This document shows positions 24,601-36,526 of a stretch of 64,000 nucleotides of DNA, piece after piece (position 1 is the first letter of the stretch; each line of letters opens with the position of its first letter). The stretch spans positions 53,431,187-53,495,186 of the forward strand of contig NC_088301.1 of the NCBI RefSeq assembly GCF_032854445.1, in the 5' to 3' direction. The notes under the pieces were generated by a model, which had not been told where the DNA came from, made no database searches, and saw nothing but the letters and a program-made list of their open reading frames with translations. A program made the translations under genes and the position numbers. This DNA is from Liolophura sinensis. Lineage: Eukaryota > Mollusca > Polyplacophora > Chitonida > Chitonidae.

Positions 24601-27210
24601 ACCTTTGTCTGTTCTGTATCTGAAGGGACGGTACGGTAGAAGGACGGGTAGAGCGTGTTATTTCCCAAGCCAGCTGCAGTGGCCGCAGAACTTATCACAG
24701 GTAAATGGCTACCTTGGGCTAGCTTGGCTACTTCCTTGACAGTTTGGCTGGTCGATGTGTCGATGATACCTACAGGTGCAACAAGGTGATTTCATGAAAA
24801 TGCAAGCAATCAGATATGTGATAGGTGAAGAAACGATTATAACATAATAACAGGTAACCTATTTGAGAATAAGTAATGGTTAAAATATGGTAACTTTATA
24901 AAAAGCATACCGACGGGTTAATTTGTTCATGAATTCGTGTAGAGAAAGAATGGAAATAAGATGTATAGAGGCCAGATTCTAACACGCATTGTCAGACGAC
25001 TTCAAGGCACAGGTGTTTAAGTGCAGTCACACTTAAAAATTTGGAATTCATCAACCAGTCAGAGGAAATCCGCTTATCCTTCATGGTCGATTTACATTTC
25101 ATCTGAAATGGTCTTTTATTGTCTTGGCTAACCATCCAGTGTTCTGCGTTTCCAAACATGAATGGAAATCAGACTGATATTTACCAACCACCGTTGAATT
25201 TTCATATGCTTGTTTAGCTGTGGAACAGCTACCAACGTCATCATACCCTGCTCGAATTAGCGTGTCGATGGTTATCTTCACGGCCTTCCTCTCGAGGTTG
25301 CAATCGTCAGATATGTCGATACCTAAACATACATACAGTGTCTGTCTTAAAAACGGCGTTTCCTGATTTAATACAGTTATTTATAAAGTTAACAAATCAC
25401 GTATGAATAAACACTTTCACTGTCGAGAGAAAACAAACAGTCAACTGCGGAAGTAATATTGTTCAAACGCCCCAAAAGCCCCCAATAACCGCTTATTGAA
25501 AGAGCGAGAAAGTCTCAAAAATCTAGAAAACCCGAGTCCAAAGCAATAACGTCATAAAGCAAGTTTAGCTGAACTCATTATACGCCCAAACAAATTTTCC
25601 TGCTTAAGTTATAAACATAAGGAAGCAAGTATTCGGGAAGTATTCCATGTGCCCTGTCGTCCAGAGCTATCACAGTTGTATGTCACAGTTGTTAACAAAA
25701 TAAAATCGGGCGTCATTTTTGCTTGAATAAGACTAAACGCTCCAAAACTGGAATTTGATCGGTAACTTGTTTCGGTAAAGGGTAATATGTTTCGGTTTAA
25801 TACAATAAAAAGTTTTGAAAGAAAATGATGCAGAAAACTGTTTAAATTGTTTGAAATGTTAGTATGGGAAATGTAACTCAAAAATTCATCTATAATTTGT
25901 CGTGATGAAGCCATGTGCAAAGTTTCACTTCAATACGTTGAATAGGCCTGAAAGAAGTCCGAAAGACAGTTTTGTAAAGAGCTGGCAGACTGGATTAGAA
26001 ATAATGATGTCCCCTTCACCTCCCCCTCCCCGACAACATCATGGGTACTGATAGGAGATTAACAATAAACCAACATGTAATTGTTTAGGTATTCAGGCGA
26101 AGTGTTTTTATCATGTATAGGTATTGGCATCGAAGAATACAGGCCGTTATAGTGTGACTCCAACAGAATAGGCCTGACCCAGATGTATGTCTGTCGTGGA
26201 GGGGAGCCATATAAAAACAGCTCGAGTTTGTTCACCCTTGATTATTTTCAGGCCACTCCCGGACGTACCGGGTGTTAAAATCTTTTCGGTATACTCCCGG
26301 ATGTACATGGCGTGTTTTTTTTTTAACAGTGCATGATGTACTTTAAAAAAACTTGTGGCTTGTGTGTCATACAAGTTCAAACCACCAACAGCAGTACAGA
26401 TTTGTTGTGGGCCAGAGAAGAAAAAGCACGATACTATAATAGAGACAGTGAGGGTATGATTTTTTTCTCTTACAAACAACCGGTGAACTTCCAATGTTAC
26501 GTCTATTGATAAATTATAAAAGAAACATATGTACTCAACATGAATGTACTACTACTAACAAAAACTAAATGATAATCTTACGGAGCTCATGGAATACGTG
26601 GCATATGTGAATTGTATATGTAGCTTTTCATATATGTAACCACAAATGGATTATCCTGTTATGGGTGCGTCATTTTTTGACACCTCTACCAAGTTCAGCT
26701 GTGTTGCGAGGGCGCGTATCACCAACATCCAACCTCCCCCACTCCTCTCCACCTTATACCTTCCCGACCAATCATTCGTACGTTCCCAGAGTGTATACCA
26801 ATACATGAAATACCCTAAATGAAAAATAAAAAAAATCTGCCAGAGGATTCGCCATGTGTGTCCAACAAAAACTGGTTTGTCGCTTTACTGATAAGATATA
26901 AAGAGTACTTATCACACAAATGGGCAGGATTGAGACAAAGCTTACCAATTGTTTTCCCTGGAATGTAAGAATTTCCTGTGGGTGAGCCATTCAATTTTTC
27001 CACTGACCATACCATGGCCGCGACTGTCTGGAGTTCTCCAGGAATATACTTGCCACACAAGCCATCGTGCGAGTCTCGAATACCGGCGATCGTGGACAAA
27101 ACAATGTCTCCTGGAATCCTTATGAAGTCCAGGTCACAGTGCTGTGCGAGACACAGGTACAGGTGTGACAACAAAAGAAGCAGAAACCATAGGTCAATAC
27201 GGACCGGCAT
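18641..27210 (-). CDS. Tandem Venus-flytrap (mGluR-like ectodomain) single-pass membrane protein, 7 exons, 1245 aa
   Basis: Coding exons on the minus strand are 27210-26946, 25322-25185, 24769-24603, 24315-23401, 22907-21396, 19844-19520 and 19056-18641. All junctions are GT..AG and the frame closes throughout. Residues 1-22 are a signal peptide. Flytrap domain 1 (about 24-495) is spread over four exons and includes LNWTYIAVVYT, DAYGMDG and FYRTVPSD. A VGSY motif and a short Cys linker (STCGSSCQEC, 531-540) follow. Flytrap domain 2 (about 545-999) lies in one 504-codon exon and is clearly mGluR-like: IPQISY, FLRTVPSD, NNYGTEG, FWQDRFSC. Then come VGKY, a brief Cys segment, a Thr/Ser stem, one transmembrane helix (about 1070-1096) and a cytoplasmic tail to 1245. 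mGluR backbone-binding residues appear kept (S142, T165, D185, Y213; S655, S678, D698, Y726). The position of the mGluR1 side-chain arginine R78 is Thr (T62, T584). No seven-helix, kinase or cyclase domain is present. Confidence 0.9.
19944..20010 (-). mobile_element. SINE 3'-part fragment (43.6-kb family)
   Basis: This contains 'attggtgttttacgccgta' and 'cattatggtgggaggaa', the reverse complement of the family body and tail. Confidence 0.7.
20511..20775 (+). repeat. ~300-bp interspersed repeat, reference copy in this window
   Basis: Ordered blocks are gatgacaacacagtatttt, 'ccagtgacgt-taataa', 'aattaacatcactgcattt', 'acctaattctgcttaagcca', 'acatttacatcaactgtta', 'ttcaccggttgcgtgtgat' and 'tttgccagctatcacactg'. 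The same order recurs at many places listed separately. It has no ORF. Confidence 0.8.
20822..20935 (+). repeat. Partial copy of the ~300-bp interspersed repeat
   Basis: This carries the second half of the family: gcattaacatgaacagtta, a-accctaa-agtggtaaactgacat, then 'gaccattttccaactaag' and cactgttgctgctg. Confidence 0.65.
23033..23250 (-). mobile_element. Near-complete SINE (43.6-kb family) in intron 4
   Basis: In reverse orientation the plus strand reads tail to head: 'attggtgttaaacgccgta', 'ttcacttatacgacagcgcc', 'cattatggtggga', 'ggaagacctttcc', and a tRNA-like end 'gaccgcattggtgagatgct' ... 'ctaacaactaggccacgg'. It lies between exons 4 and 5 of the double-flytrap gene. Confidence 0.8.
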
Positions 27211-27335
27211 GATATTTACATCTCCGGGGGAGGACTGAGGTGAAGTCCGATCTTAAGTTACATTTGCCAAGTCTTACTAGACAGTGTTAACTCCGTAGTT
27301 AGATGTATCCGCGCCCCATAACCTGAGGCTACACG

Positions 27336-27347
27336 GTATATATATAC
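27336..27347 (-). promoter_or_regulatory. Candidate TATA box of the double-flytrap gene
   Basis: The run tatatatatac reads TATATATA on the minus strand, about 125-135 nt upstream of the ATG at 27210. This fits a start site near 27310 and a 5' UTR of roughly 100 nt. The match is simple-sequence AT, so it is weak evidence. Confidence 0.35.
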
Positions 27348-27349
27348 AG

Positions 27350-29226
27350 CCTTGTACCTGGCCTATCCCTTAGAAAGCTTGGCACTGCGACACGCTCAGA
27401 TGATTCGACTCTTTATGAGACATTCTAAATGTAGGTCAAATGTAGTGACGCGTTTGCTGAATAGGTGTTTACCGCAGTTTCCGCTACATCCTAAAAAAAC
27501 TACTGTCCACGGCATACTATTCGAGTGAATACACTTTCATCGCCATAAGAAGAAAGTCAATATACGCATGAATGAGCTGTACTGGTAAAGTCCCTAACAT
27601 GTTTAGCATAAAAGTTCCAAGCGATAAAGTTTCACAGTCGAAATACACACACGTATATGACTGCATTCACATCAGAAGCGCTAACTTTGTTACTATAAAA
27701 GACTTACAGCATAAAGATTAAAATCAGATTGGCGACGACTGTGTATAGTTAGCAATTCAGCGTCACACGTAACCCGTGTAACACGGCATTTTGTAAGTTT
27801 TCTTAACTTAACAGCTTTCTCAGCAGACGCATGCATGTTGGATTCTCAGTGTTAAACTGACAAGATATTTGACTGTTGTCTCTTCTATTTGTTCTTAAGC
27901 TTGGGATTAATAAAACTACGTTGACTCTTCTATGTTTTCCAGACAATATAAGTCAAATGTCAGGTAATTATTACTGTTAAATGGCAATTGTGCCATGGAA
28001 ACATAAAGAGATATATTTATACTAACACGATAGAATTTACAGGTGTGCTTCTTTCATGCAATCCAATATCCTTGTTTTAATCATTCCAGAGAATTTGTAG
28101 AATATTGTAGTTCCAAGTCAGTGTAGCTGCCCAGGTGTACAATTAATTAATAATAAAATGAAATATATAACAGAAAAAGAAAAATTGACATTCTTGTTTC
28201 CACCAAAATTCAAAACTGAACATGCAAAACAATTGAAGTTGTAGCCCTGAGATTAAGTGATATTTATCCGTGTAGTGCACATAGGGAAATCCGTTTACAA
28301 TGGCGGCTATGCGGGAGGGCTGCAAATTCACATTTAATGGAGAATTAAAATGCAAATTCCAATAACCATTTAGAATAACAACACAGTTAATAGTTTTGTG
28401 TATTCTACTCATTATTGTATTATTTCACCGTGCGTCAGAACCAGAGTCCGTGCTATATGCCCAGATTAGTAAAATGTTGGACAATGATGAATGATAACGT
28501 ACACAGCAGTGCAATAGGAGTTAATTACAAGCTGATGTAAATTGGCACAATTAGCTTTTGTGCCAAAATTAAGGTGTTTTGCACACGCATGTTATAAATA
28601 TCCTCCACTAAACATGTTACTTAGATATTAACTATAGGCAAATACAGGAATAGAATGTATTGAACCACAGCAATATCGTGCAGAACCCGGCAAAAAGTGA
28701 GAAAAAGAGGCGGGAAAAGTCTTTAAATTACCACGATGATTATCTTCTTCTAAAAGAAGGTAGTATATACATACTGAAGGTGTTTCGAACATCACATGCC
28801 TGTTTTGAGTGTCAAAACTTTCTCTGTAACTTTAGTTGCAATGAATGTAATCCATCCCTGGCGGATGGCAGACACCAATTCAGTGTCAAATTAATAATGT
28901 TTAGAATTTCTATAAAATGTGGCGCCTGACGAATAGTAACTTTAAAGAATGTTTTGACCTTGGAAGTCTGTTTCACTGACTTAATAATTTGATTACATAG
29001 AGGTATTCTTATGCAAGTTTGAAATGAATCTGATATGTGAGTTAACAGGCGTTAAAATGTAACACATTGAGATTCATAAATCTCTGCATGTCAAGAAGAT
29101 TTTGGACAAAAACTATTCAACTGAAAACTATTGATACTGTGAACAACTTGTATATAGTAACGGTACAAGATCCGCTTCATAGGGCAGAAATATTTTTCAT
29201 CAAATGTGACATGCGGAAGTCGGCTT
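27350..29226. other. Intergenic stretch, no gene seen
   Basis: Only short ORFs without recognisable similarity. A weak partial resemblance to the roughly 300-bp repeat family occurs around 27770-27900. Confidence 0.45.
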
Positions 29227-29469
29227 TTAAAGCTGCCGCAACGCAACGTCAAGAGCACTTATCACGGTGAAGTGACTTTTCACCAGGCACATGTTGCAAG
29301 AAGGATTATGAACAGAATCATTCCCACAAGATATTTTGACGTATACACTGTAGAAACACAGACCAGCGGCTATGAGAGCTAACAGCATGTAAACTAATAG
29401 ACCTGTGTACATTATACTGGATAAGACAGCGCAAACCTTTGCAATCAAATGTAGCCTCGAGGTATGCAA
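29227..29469 (-). other. Short ORF with one strong hydrophobic segment, unsupported
   Basis: The 80-codon minus-strand ORF contains a membrane-like stretch (about residues 18-43, rich in Leu/Ala/Val/Tyr), then three cysteines. It could be a stray exon of a small membrane protein. I find no partner exon with matching phase nearby and no family match, so I list it only as a possibility. Confidence 0.15.
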
Positions 29470-29809
29470 TGAACTCTATGTCTTACATTTCGCGATGAAA
29501 TGATGCAATATATAAACAAAGTTTATAAATAACATACAGGTCTTTTGTGTGACTGTAACCCGGAAATAGGCATTCAGAATCAAAAATATCATTTATTCAA
29601 GTTATGCAAGGACCTTCACGGATTACGCCAAGGCGGCTAGGTCAAGGTCCTTTGTGTGACGCACTGAGCTGTCGCCTGTTGTATCACACGGGAAATGGCC
29701 GGAAACTATATGTAAAGCCCGTCGGTATCATTCCTGAAAATAACATACCGCATATTTTCCACAAGATATCCCGTTTCCGGCAGAGTGACTTTTAAAGGAT
29801 CTATGCTAT

Positions 29810-30060
29810 TCTAGACCAGTAACGCCTAATAAATTGCAATTAAATCACTGCAAACCTTTGCTTTATTCTGCTTAAACCATGGTTAACCTACAGAGCATGC
29901 AACGTGGTACATTTTAAGAATTTTAAAGATCATGTACAGTTAACTAAAATATCTGAATTTAATGGACTAGAGGCCGGATTTCACAGGTAATACTTATGAC
30001 AACTATCACACTGTCGCGGTCGCTCTGGCCTTGCTTTTTATGCTGTTGTCTTTCATACTG
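29810..30060 (+). repeat. Copy of the ~300-bp interspersed repeat
   Basis: This shares agaccagtaacgcctaataa, 'ttattctgcttaaaccatgg', 'aggccggatttcacaggtaa' and 'aactatcacactgtcgcgg' in family order. Confidence 0.75.
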
Positions 30061-30309
30061 GTATTGTATTTCTGCGTTAACAAGGATTCTGCTTATAGAC
30101 TAAGGATCCCTGAGACCTGGATTCAGTTTCTCAAAGGATTCGTAACGTAACGCCGGCTTACTCACCATGACTTCGCACATTGAAGGCATAAACCGTCTTG
30201 GTATTTGCAATGGACATTACGTTATGGCCGCTTTGAGAAACTGACCCCTCTTTTGTCTCTTTTGACCCCTCCCATCCATAGCACTGTTTTAATGTTATTG
30301 GTTATTAAC

Positions 30310-30590
30310 TGTAATGACAACACAACATTTGAGTAGTTCTAGACCAGTGACGTCGAATAAATTGCAACTTATAGCACAGCATTCCTTTTCTGCCGAATTC
30401 TGCTTAAGTTATGGTGCTACGGGGCTTGTGTGTTGCTACTTTTTAAAACATATACATTAACAGTTTGAATAACCCTTAGTTAAGGTAAACTGACAAGGGG
30501 CCGCTTTTCACCGGCTGCGCGTGGCCATTTCCCAATCACACTGTCGTCTCTTCTCTGATTTTGCTCCCTATGCTTTCTTCAATGTCTTTT
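30310..30590 (+). repeat. Copy of the ~300-bp interspersed repeat, well preserved
   Basis: Family blocks occur in order: aatgacaacacaacatttg, 'ctagaccagtgacgtcgaat', 'gaattctgcttaagttatgg', 'acattaacagtttgaataac', 'ttttcaccggctgcgcgtgg' and 'caatcacactgtcgtc'. Confidence 0.8.
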
Positions 30591-31533
30591 ATATTGAGAG
30601 AGTACTTGTTGGGTAAGGAAATTTCTACTTCACACGAGTTTATTTCACAAGAGATCTTCAATTCCGTTGAACAAGCCAAAGTAACTTTGGGCGCATGAAG
30701 ATTCTGACCAAATTGTCAGTTTTCACGCTCGCACGTGTTTTGCTTGCATTACATGGTCACATGTTGCGGCCGACTAGTGCAATTAATGAGCCTGAACATT
30801 ACTGACACACAGAATGTATGTACCAGTTTTAAAATTATGATAAGCATACCCTGGCCCTGATGCAACAGCCATGTAACAAAGTGGTCACGGTAACACAATG
30901 GCAAGGATAAAAAACGGAGGAGTTGGGAGAAGATAGACGTTCCAGGCTGTCACTGAAACCCAAGAGGATCACCTGGTATAGAAATTTCAGTCGGAAATCA
31001 ACCGTTTGAAAAGGTATACACACAGCGTCATGACAATTTTTCATCTGTCAGGATGCACGAGTCTTTAAGTAAATGAGCGCCTCTCCATGTTGACTTCAGC
31101 ATGCGTGTTTACATACAGGGGTGATCTACCTCTCAGCACCACAAGACGCCATACTGTTCAGACTATGAGTCACAACACCAGTGACGCTTAACGTTGCATG
31201 CTTGATGAGTTCTTTTAAATCTTAACAGTTTATAAAAGTGTTCACTGCAGACAAAATTGGACCTCCAAAGTTACACAGATGAACCTGTCATTGTTAGGAA
31301 CATTTTACTAAAATATGCTGAAACAGTAGAGAAAGCCCAAAAATACACTTGATAATAAAATAATAATATACTTGATTTTAATTGCATTTCTGTTTAAATG
31401 TCTGAGACCTTTACTTTGAACCTTTTACATGTTGAAAATATGCACCATTCAAAATTTACCTGATCATGTAATGTGCAGATTAACTGGTAGTATACCCCTA
31501 TTTTTAAATAAATAAACCTAAAAATAAGCTTAT

Positions 31534-32760
31534 TTAAAAAAAGGCTATAAATAAGAGTTTAAAACAATGTGGAATGTTTTGATATGTGACTCCCCCGTAC
31601 CTAAGGCTGTTCACCACAGATCGGACCTTACAGACGTGCTTGTGCAAGCTGAGGTGACAGATACCTCTATGACGCCTGGAAATTCTAGCTCCAATTCTGC
31701 TATTTTTGTGTCTTGGATTTTGAATATCAAAGGCAGGGTATTTAGCCAAGTCAGTTTGATTTTTCAGAATTACACTGCGGAACAGAATTTTGTGATATGC
31801 ACAGCATTTGCTAGGACAAATATTGAACAAAGCTTGGACGCAAGAATGAAAGGTGACTCGCCCTGTAGATGTGAGATCTGTTTCATTCTTTCCCAGCTTA
31901 CTTTCAGAAATACAGATCTCTTCCATCCACTAACCTGGAACTCGCTGTTTTCGAATATGCTGCTCTCAACATGTCAAAGCTGTACAGTACAAAAACATGC
32001 TGCCTGCAATCTTTCAGTAAACCTTCCTTCATATCACCTAGTCATTCGTGAATAATAAAGACCATAACGTCACAGTTAACACAAATGTATATGTTACATC
32101 GGCAACAATCCAAACTTCGCTAACCGCCATTTTCAATTAGAATCTGCCGCACTCTGCATCGTCCGGAAAAAGATAAACTCGTGGAATTATTTGATTGAAA
32201 CCATTGAGATGTAAACCATATAAAGGGTGACTGACAAATTGTTTGGGAGTCTTAACTTTAATTTGTGTGTTAATAATAAACAGGAATGAACTATAATCAA
32301 AAATATTGCGGGGGAAAAATGATCTTAATTTTGGAAAGAGCAGCCAGTCACGTGATTTGAAAATGGAGACTTGCGAAGTTCTAATGCCGTTACATTTGTG
32401 TTATTTGCGATGTTATAGTCTTTATTATTGCCCACATAAGGAGGTGATATGAATTCAGAATTACTTCACACCTCTTTTTGTGGCATAGAGTGTGGGTACC
32501 TCGGAGACAGCACAGGTGAGAGAACCGAGTTCCAGGTTAGTGAATGTAACGGTTCAGAGGGGTCAATGTGGAAGCTATGCTGAGAACATGGCCAACTGAT
32601 TTCAGAGCTACTCGCCCTGTTGCTACTGTTGTCTTTGTGAAAAAGGCACCAGAGATTTTCAGTGTCTGACTGGTATTTTTGGACATCATTCATGGAAATA
32701 CCATCATAAATTCTGTGTAGATCACCGTCATCATTATAAAATTAAGAAGAAAATAATATA
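31534..32760. other. ORF-bearing stretch of unknown nature with a 17-bp inverted pair
   Basis: It holds a 162-codon plus ORF (31567-32055), an overlapping 130-codon minus ORF (31926-31534) and a 75-codon minus ORF (32693-32466). None has a recognised domain. A perfect 17-bp inverted pair (31928-31944, 32526-32542) gives both the plus ORF and the third ORF a shared LTWNS string, which suggests two inverted copies of one old repeat rather than genes. Confidence 0.3.
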
Positions 32761-34500
32761 CATTTCATGTGTAATGTATACTGTGATGTCTGAATGGATT
32801 TCTGCTTGCAAAATACTGTATTGGTGTATGAAATGTACATGTAGCCACGGTAATATTAGAAACATAATATTAGATACTTCGGTATAGAGCGGCTTTTGGT
32901 GTACATGTAAGTATTTGGCCGCTTCTGCTTCTTTAATCTCAGATATACTTTAGCTTCAGCGGGACCGGGTCTTTTATTTTGTATGCCTTCTAAAAATAAG
33001 GATTATTTCAGGAGGAGCTAAGAGCTAAACACAATGCTGTGCTTAAAAACTGTTCGTCGCCCAAAACATGAAATTATGTTTAGTTTTTAAACAGATTAAA
33101 GCATTTAATGTAGGTAAATAAAGTGTTCATGTATATAAACATGAGGTTTACTGGTTTGAACGTCACGTGTACATATTTTAAACAGAATGTAAACATTTAG
33201 GAAGTAAGCGGATTATTGTGTCCACAAATTCTTACAGAATCGCGTTTTCTAATGTGTTCTAATAGTCTACTAAATATGTGGATTTACAGTGTGGCAGGCA
33301 TACATATTAGTCGTGTACCTGGAACATTGTTGCCTCCCCTGTTCTAGCAACACAGGGTCCAGTAATGGTTCAAGCCAATGGTTAACTTGCCGCCGATTCA
33401 TTGGTTGAAATATTTCCTAGACAGAGGCCAAAAATTTACATTTGTGATCTGTCAAGGGCAGCACCCTCGCTTAAGGATTCTCGTTTCAGAAACACCATTA
33501 TGCTGTGTTAAAGCCTGTCTGTAACCTGCCAAGAGAGTGTGTCTCGTTTTCTTTCTAGGTTTGATACGCGATGGATATATGTATTCTTACTTGAACAAGG
33601 CAATAATGACTACCCCGCGAAATGTAATTCGGGCAATTTTACTTCAGGTTGGGAAGAATTTCTAACATAAGAGATTAGAAGATCCCTATTTTCTACAAAT
33701 TCTTGTTTGGGACTGTTAGTCAGTACAGCTTTATACCAAATCTCAGCGGTTTCTATCCCACCAGTAAATCTGACCACCATTGTGTAAGCGAAAAACTATG
33801 AAAACAATCAAATGGCCAGTGAATATAATTTTAAACCTTATGCAATTCACAAATGATTACTTGAAAATATATGCCCACTACAGGGAGATTTTCGAATTGA
33901 TGTGTACTTAACTGTACAGGACTGAATGAGCTCATTTATACATGTAAAAAAAAAGTTTCAAAAAATGTGTACTCGAAGAAAGCATTCTTAAAAGGTTTAT
34001 CAGATTTTGTTCATAGGACATTCATTGAATTTATCAACGTGTAATGAATAAAACAAATTGTGTGATGATGTGATTTTCTGTAAACCAAACCCCAACAAAA
34101 CGGGGTGATGACAGTATTGTGTATGAAAGAAATTAAACAACTATTACATAAAGCAGCCAAACTGATGTAAATTATTAAAGAAGTAGACAGTATTGACTAC
34201 AAAGATATGATGAGTACTAATTATAATATATAATAAAGTACGAAAGAATTACCTTTATTCCATTGTAATAAAAATGTAAGCCCTAAATCCTAAACATTTG
34301 TAAATATCCAGACGAAATGAAATATTTGGCGTTTTGGGGCCTGGCTATAACATCTCGCGCGGCAATTTTTTTTTACGACTTCGTTTGTCTTGTACACGTT
34401 GTTGTACACATATAAAGGGAAACTGTCTTCGATTATACTGTATTCCTGCATCAACCAAGGTTCTGCTGGTGAACTAACATCCCCGAGGCGCAATCTCTTT
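32761..34500. other. Intergenic stretch, no gene seen
   Basis: AT-rich, with no ORF above about 70 codons and no recognised repeat. Confidence 0.5.
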
Positions 34501-34504
34501 CCTC

Positions 34505-34780
34505 TGTGTCAATGTTATTTTATGTTAAATATGATGATAACAGAGCATTTCGAGTTATTCTAGTCCATAACCAGAAATAATATCACTGCATTTTTTAAAA
34601 CCTAATTCCGCTTAAGCCAAGTTAAACATTTACATGAACAGTTAGAATAAAACCCTGAATGAGATAAATTGATAAGAGGGCGCATTTCACGTGTGACCAT
34701 TTGCCAATTATCACACCTTCGTTGCTGCTCTGGTTTTGCTATTTAAGCTGTAAGTCTTCTATTACATTGAGCAAAACATG
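34505..34780 (+). repeat. Copy of the ~300-bp interspersed repeat
   Basis: This contains gatgataacagagcatttcg, 'cctaattccgcttaagccaa', 'acatgaacagttagaataaa' and 'gtgaccatttgccaattatc' in order. Confidence 0.8.
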
Positions 34781-35624
34781 TTGATGTTTTCCCGTAATAA
34801 TACGTTTTGCGGAGCCTGATTCCATAATATCATCAGCAAGTGCAAATAATCTGAGCGTGAAATCCGACATTCGTATCATATGCTAGTATAGAAGGATGGA
34901 CAAATGATTACCCACAAAATAATAGAAATATTCGTCGGACAAGTATGGCTAAACAACGTGGAAGTTCGGAATAAATCGACCGCCCTCCCAGGAGGGCCAC
35001 AGGCTTGTAAAATAGTGCTATCAAGCTCAAGGTTAACCAAGTTTTTATGAGATATAACAAAGCCTAAACGTGCAATAAATAAATCGCCCAGAGCGAGTAC
35101 AAATTGCGTTGTCCTTGAGAAGCCTGAAGGCGTCTTGTGTAATATAGTATATGTTCAGTTTACTCAATACTGAAAAAATCCATTGAGACATCCATATAGT
35201 TACACTCTTTGGACGCAAGATATGTCCACAACTACATGTGCAATTAATTAACGGCTGGATTACTGTTGAAAGTTGGTTTACCAATGCTGGCTTTGACATA
35301 TTACATGTCGGGCGTTTTGGGGAATCTGTGGATAGTAAGAATAAGGTAGGGCTCGAGCTGGTTTTTTCAGTGAAATTGTCCGCGTGGAAGTCTATATGAC
35401 CGAAACTGAACGTTACGGTAGGAACGACATGATTAGATTTGGGCTAGCCAGCAGTTGTTCTTTGATTCCAACTGTTTTGCAGTAAGGCAATGGGAGATAT
35501 GCACACTTCATACGCAGGACCGCTCGGTATATTGCTATCCAAGTTAAGAATTTTACAATGTCAAAATTGAAACTATCCCTCCAGTTGCAAAGTCGGCGTG
35601 ACAGGAAACTGTACGTTGCTCTTT

Positions 35625-35885
35625 ATTAAGCATATACATGAACGGTCCAGATAAAACCATGATTGAGGTAAATTTACAAGAGGGAAATTTTCACCGGTAA
35701 TACGTATGGCCATATCACAGCGATGTCAACGCTGTGGTGTTACTTTCTGTGCTTTAGTCATATATTTATTATTAATCAGAATTAGGTAAAAAAGAAGTAT
35801 GTTTTGATGTTAATTGCAATGTATTAGACCTCACTGGTCTAGAATTAGTCAAAATGCTGTGTTCTTATTACATTTAGTAAAAACA
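35625..35885. repeat. Rearranged copy of the ~300-bp interspersed repeat
   Basis: The second half of the family lies on the plus strand (35635-35760: acatgaacggtccagataaa, 'ttttcaccggtaatacg'). It is joined to the first half on the minus strand (35775-35885: 'cagaattaggtaaaaaag', 'gatgttaattgcaatgtatt', 'cactggtctagaa'). The two halves are inverted relative to the other copies. Confidence 0.75.
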
Positions 35886-36372
35886 TACACATTAAAACAA
35901 TACTAAAGGACCAATCCTCGGAGAGGCTTAGTCCACCAGTAAGCAGAATTTAACTTTAATGGATAACCTAAAAATTCCAGTAAAATGAGTATGCCACAGT
36001 TAACATTCAGCGAGAATCCTATAATAGTGCGTGTATCTACACTGACCATTTGCCACAATGCCAAAAGCGGTGGTGGAGACGCACATACTTTTTCATGTAT
36101 GCTTGATACATTCATTTGTATGTGGGTGCAATCAACAGCCTCAGCAATAAAACGAGAAATGCAGTAAAATTATTCTTGTTTCTGTCGCACTTTTTGGGTG
36201 TTAATGGGAAAGCGAATGAATCACATTCTACACCATTGGAAAACATAGTCTCTGTTGTTGCTGCAACGGCACTTGACACTCTGTCGCCACGCCCGAGCCA
36301 TTATACTGATACGAGTCAACCATGCGTTGCACTATCCCCTTAACCTCCTCTTCGGATATTCACCAGTTAGTA

Positions 36373-36526
<154 letters not shown>

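Noticed and set aside
25609-26494. ORFs of 103 and 115 codons in intron 1 of the receptor gene
   Set aside because: They lie in the intron between two exons that join in phase, and have no recognisable domain.
18641-27210. Calling this gene a metabotropic glutamate receptor
   Set aside because: The ectodomain is mGluR-like, but the frame runs from the single helix into a tail and stop; no seven-helix exon exists in the window.
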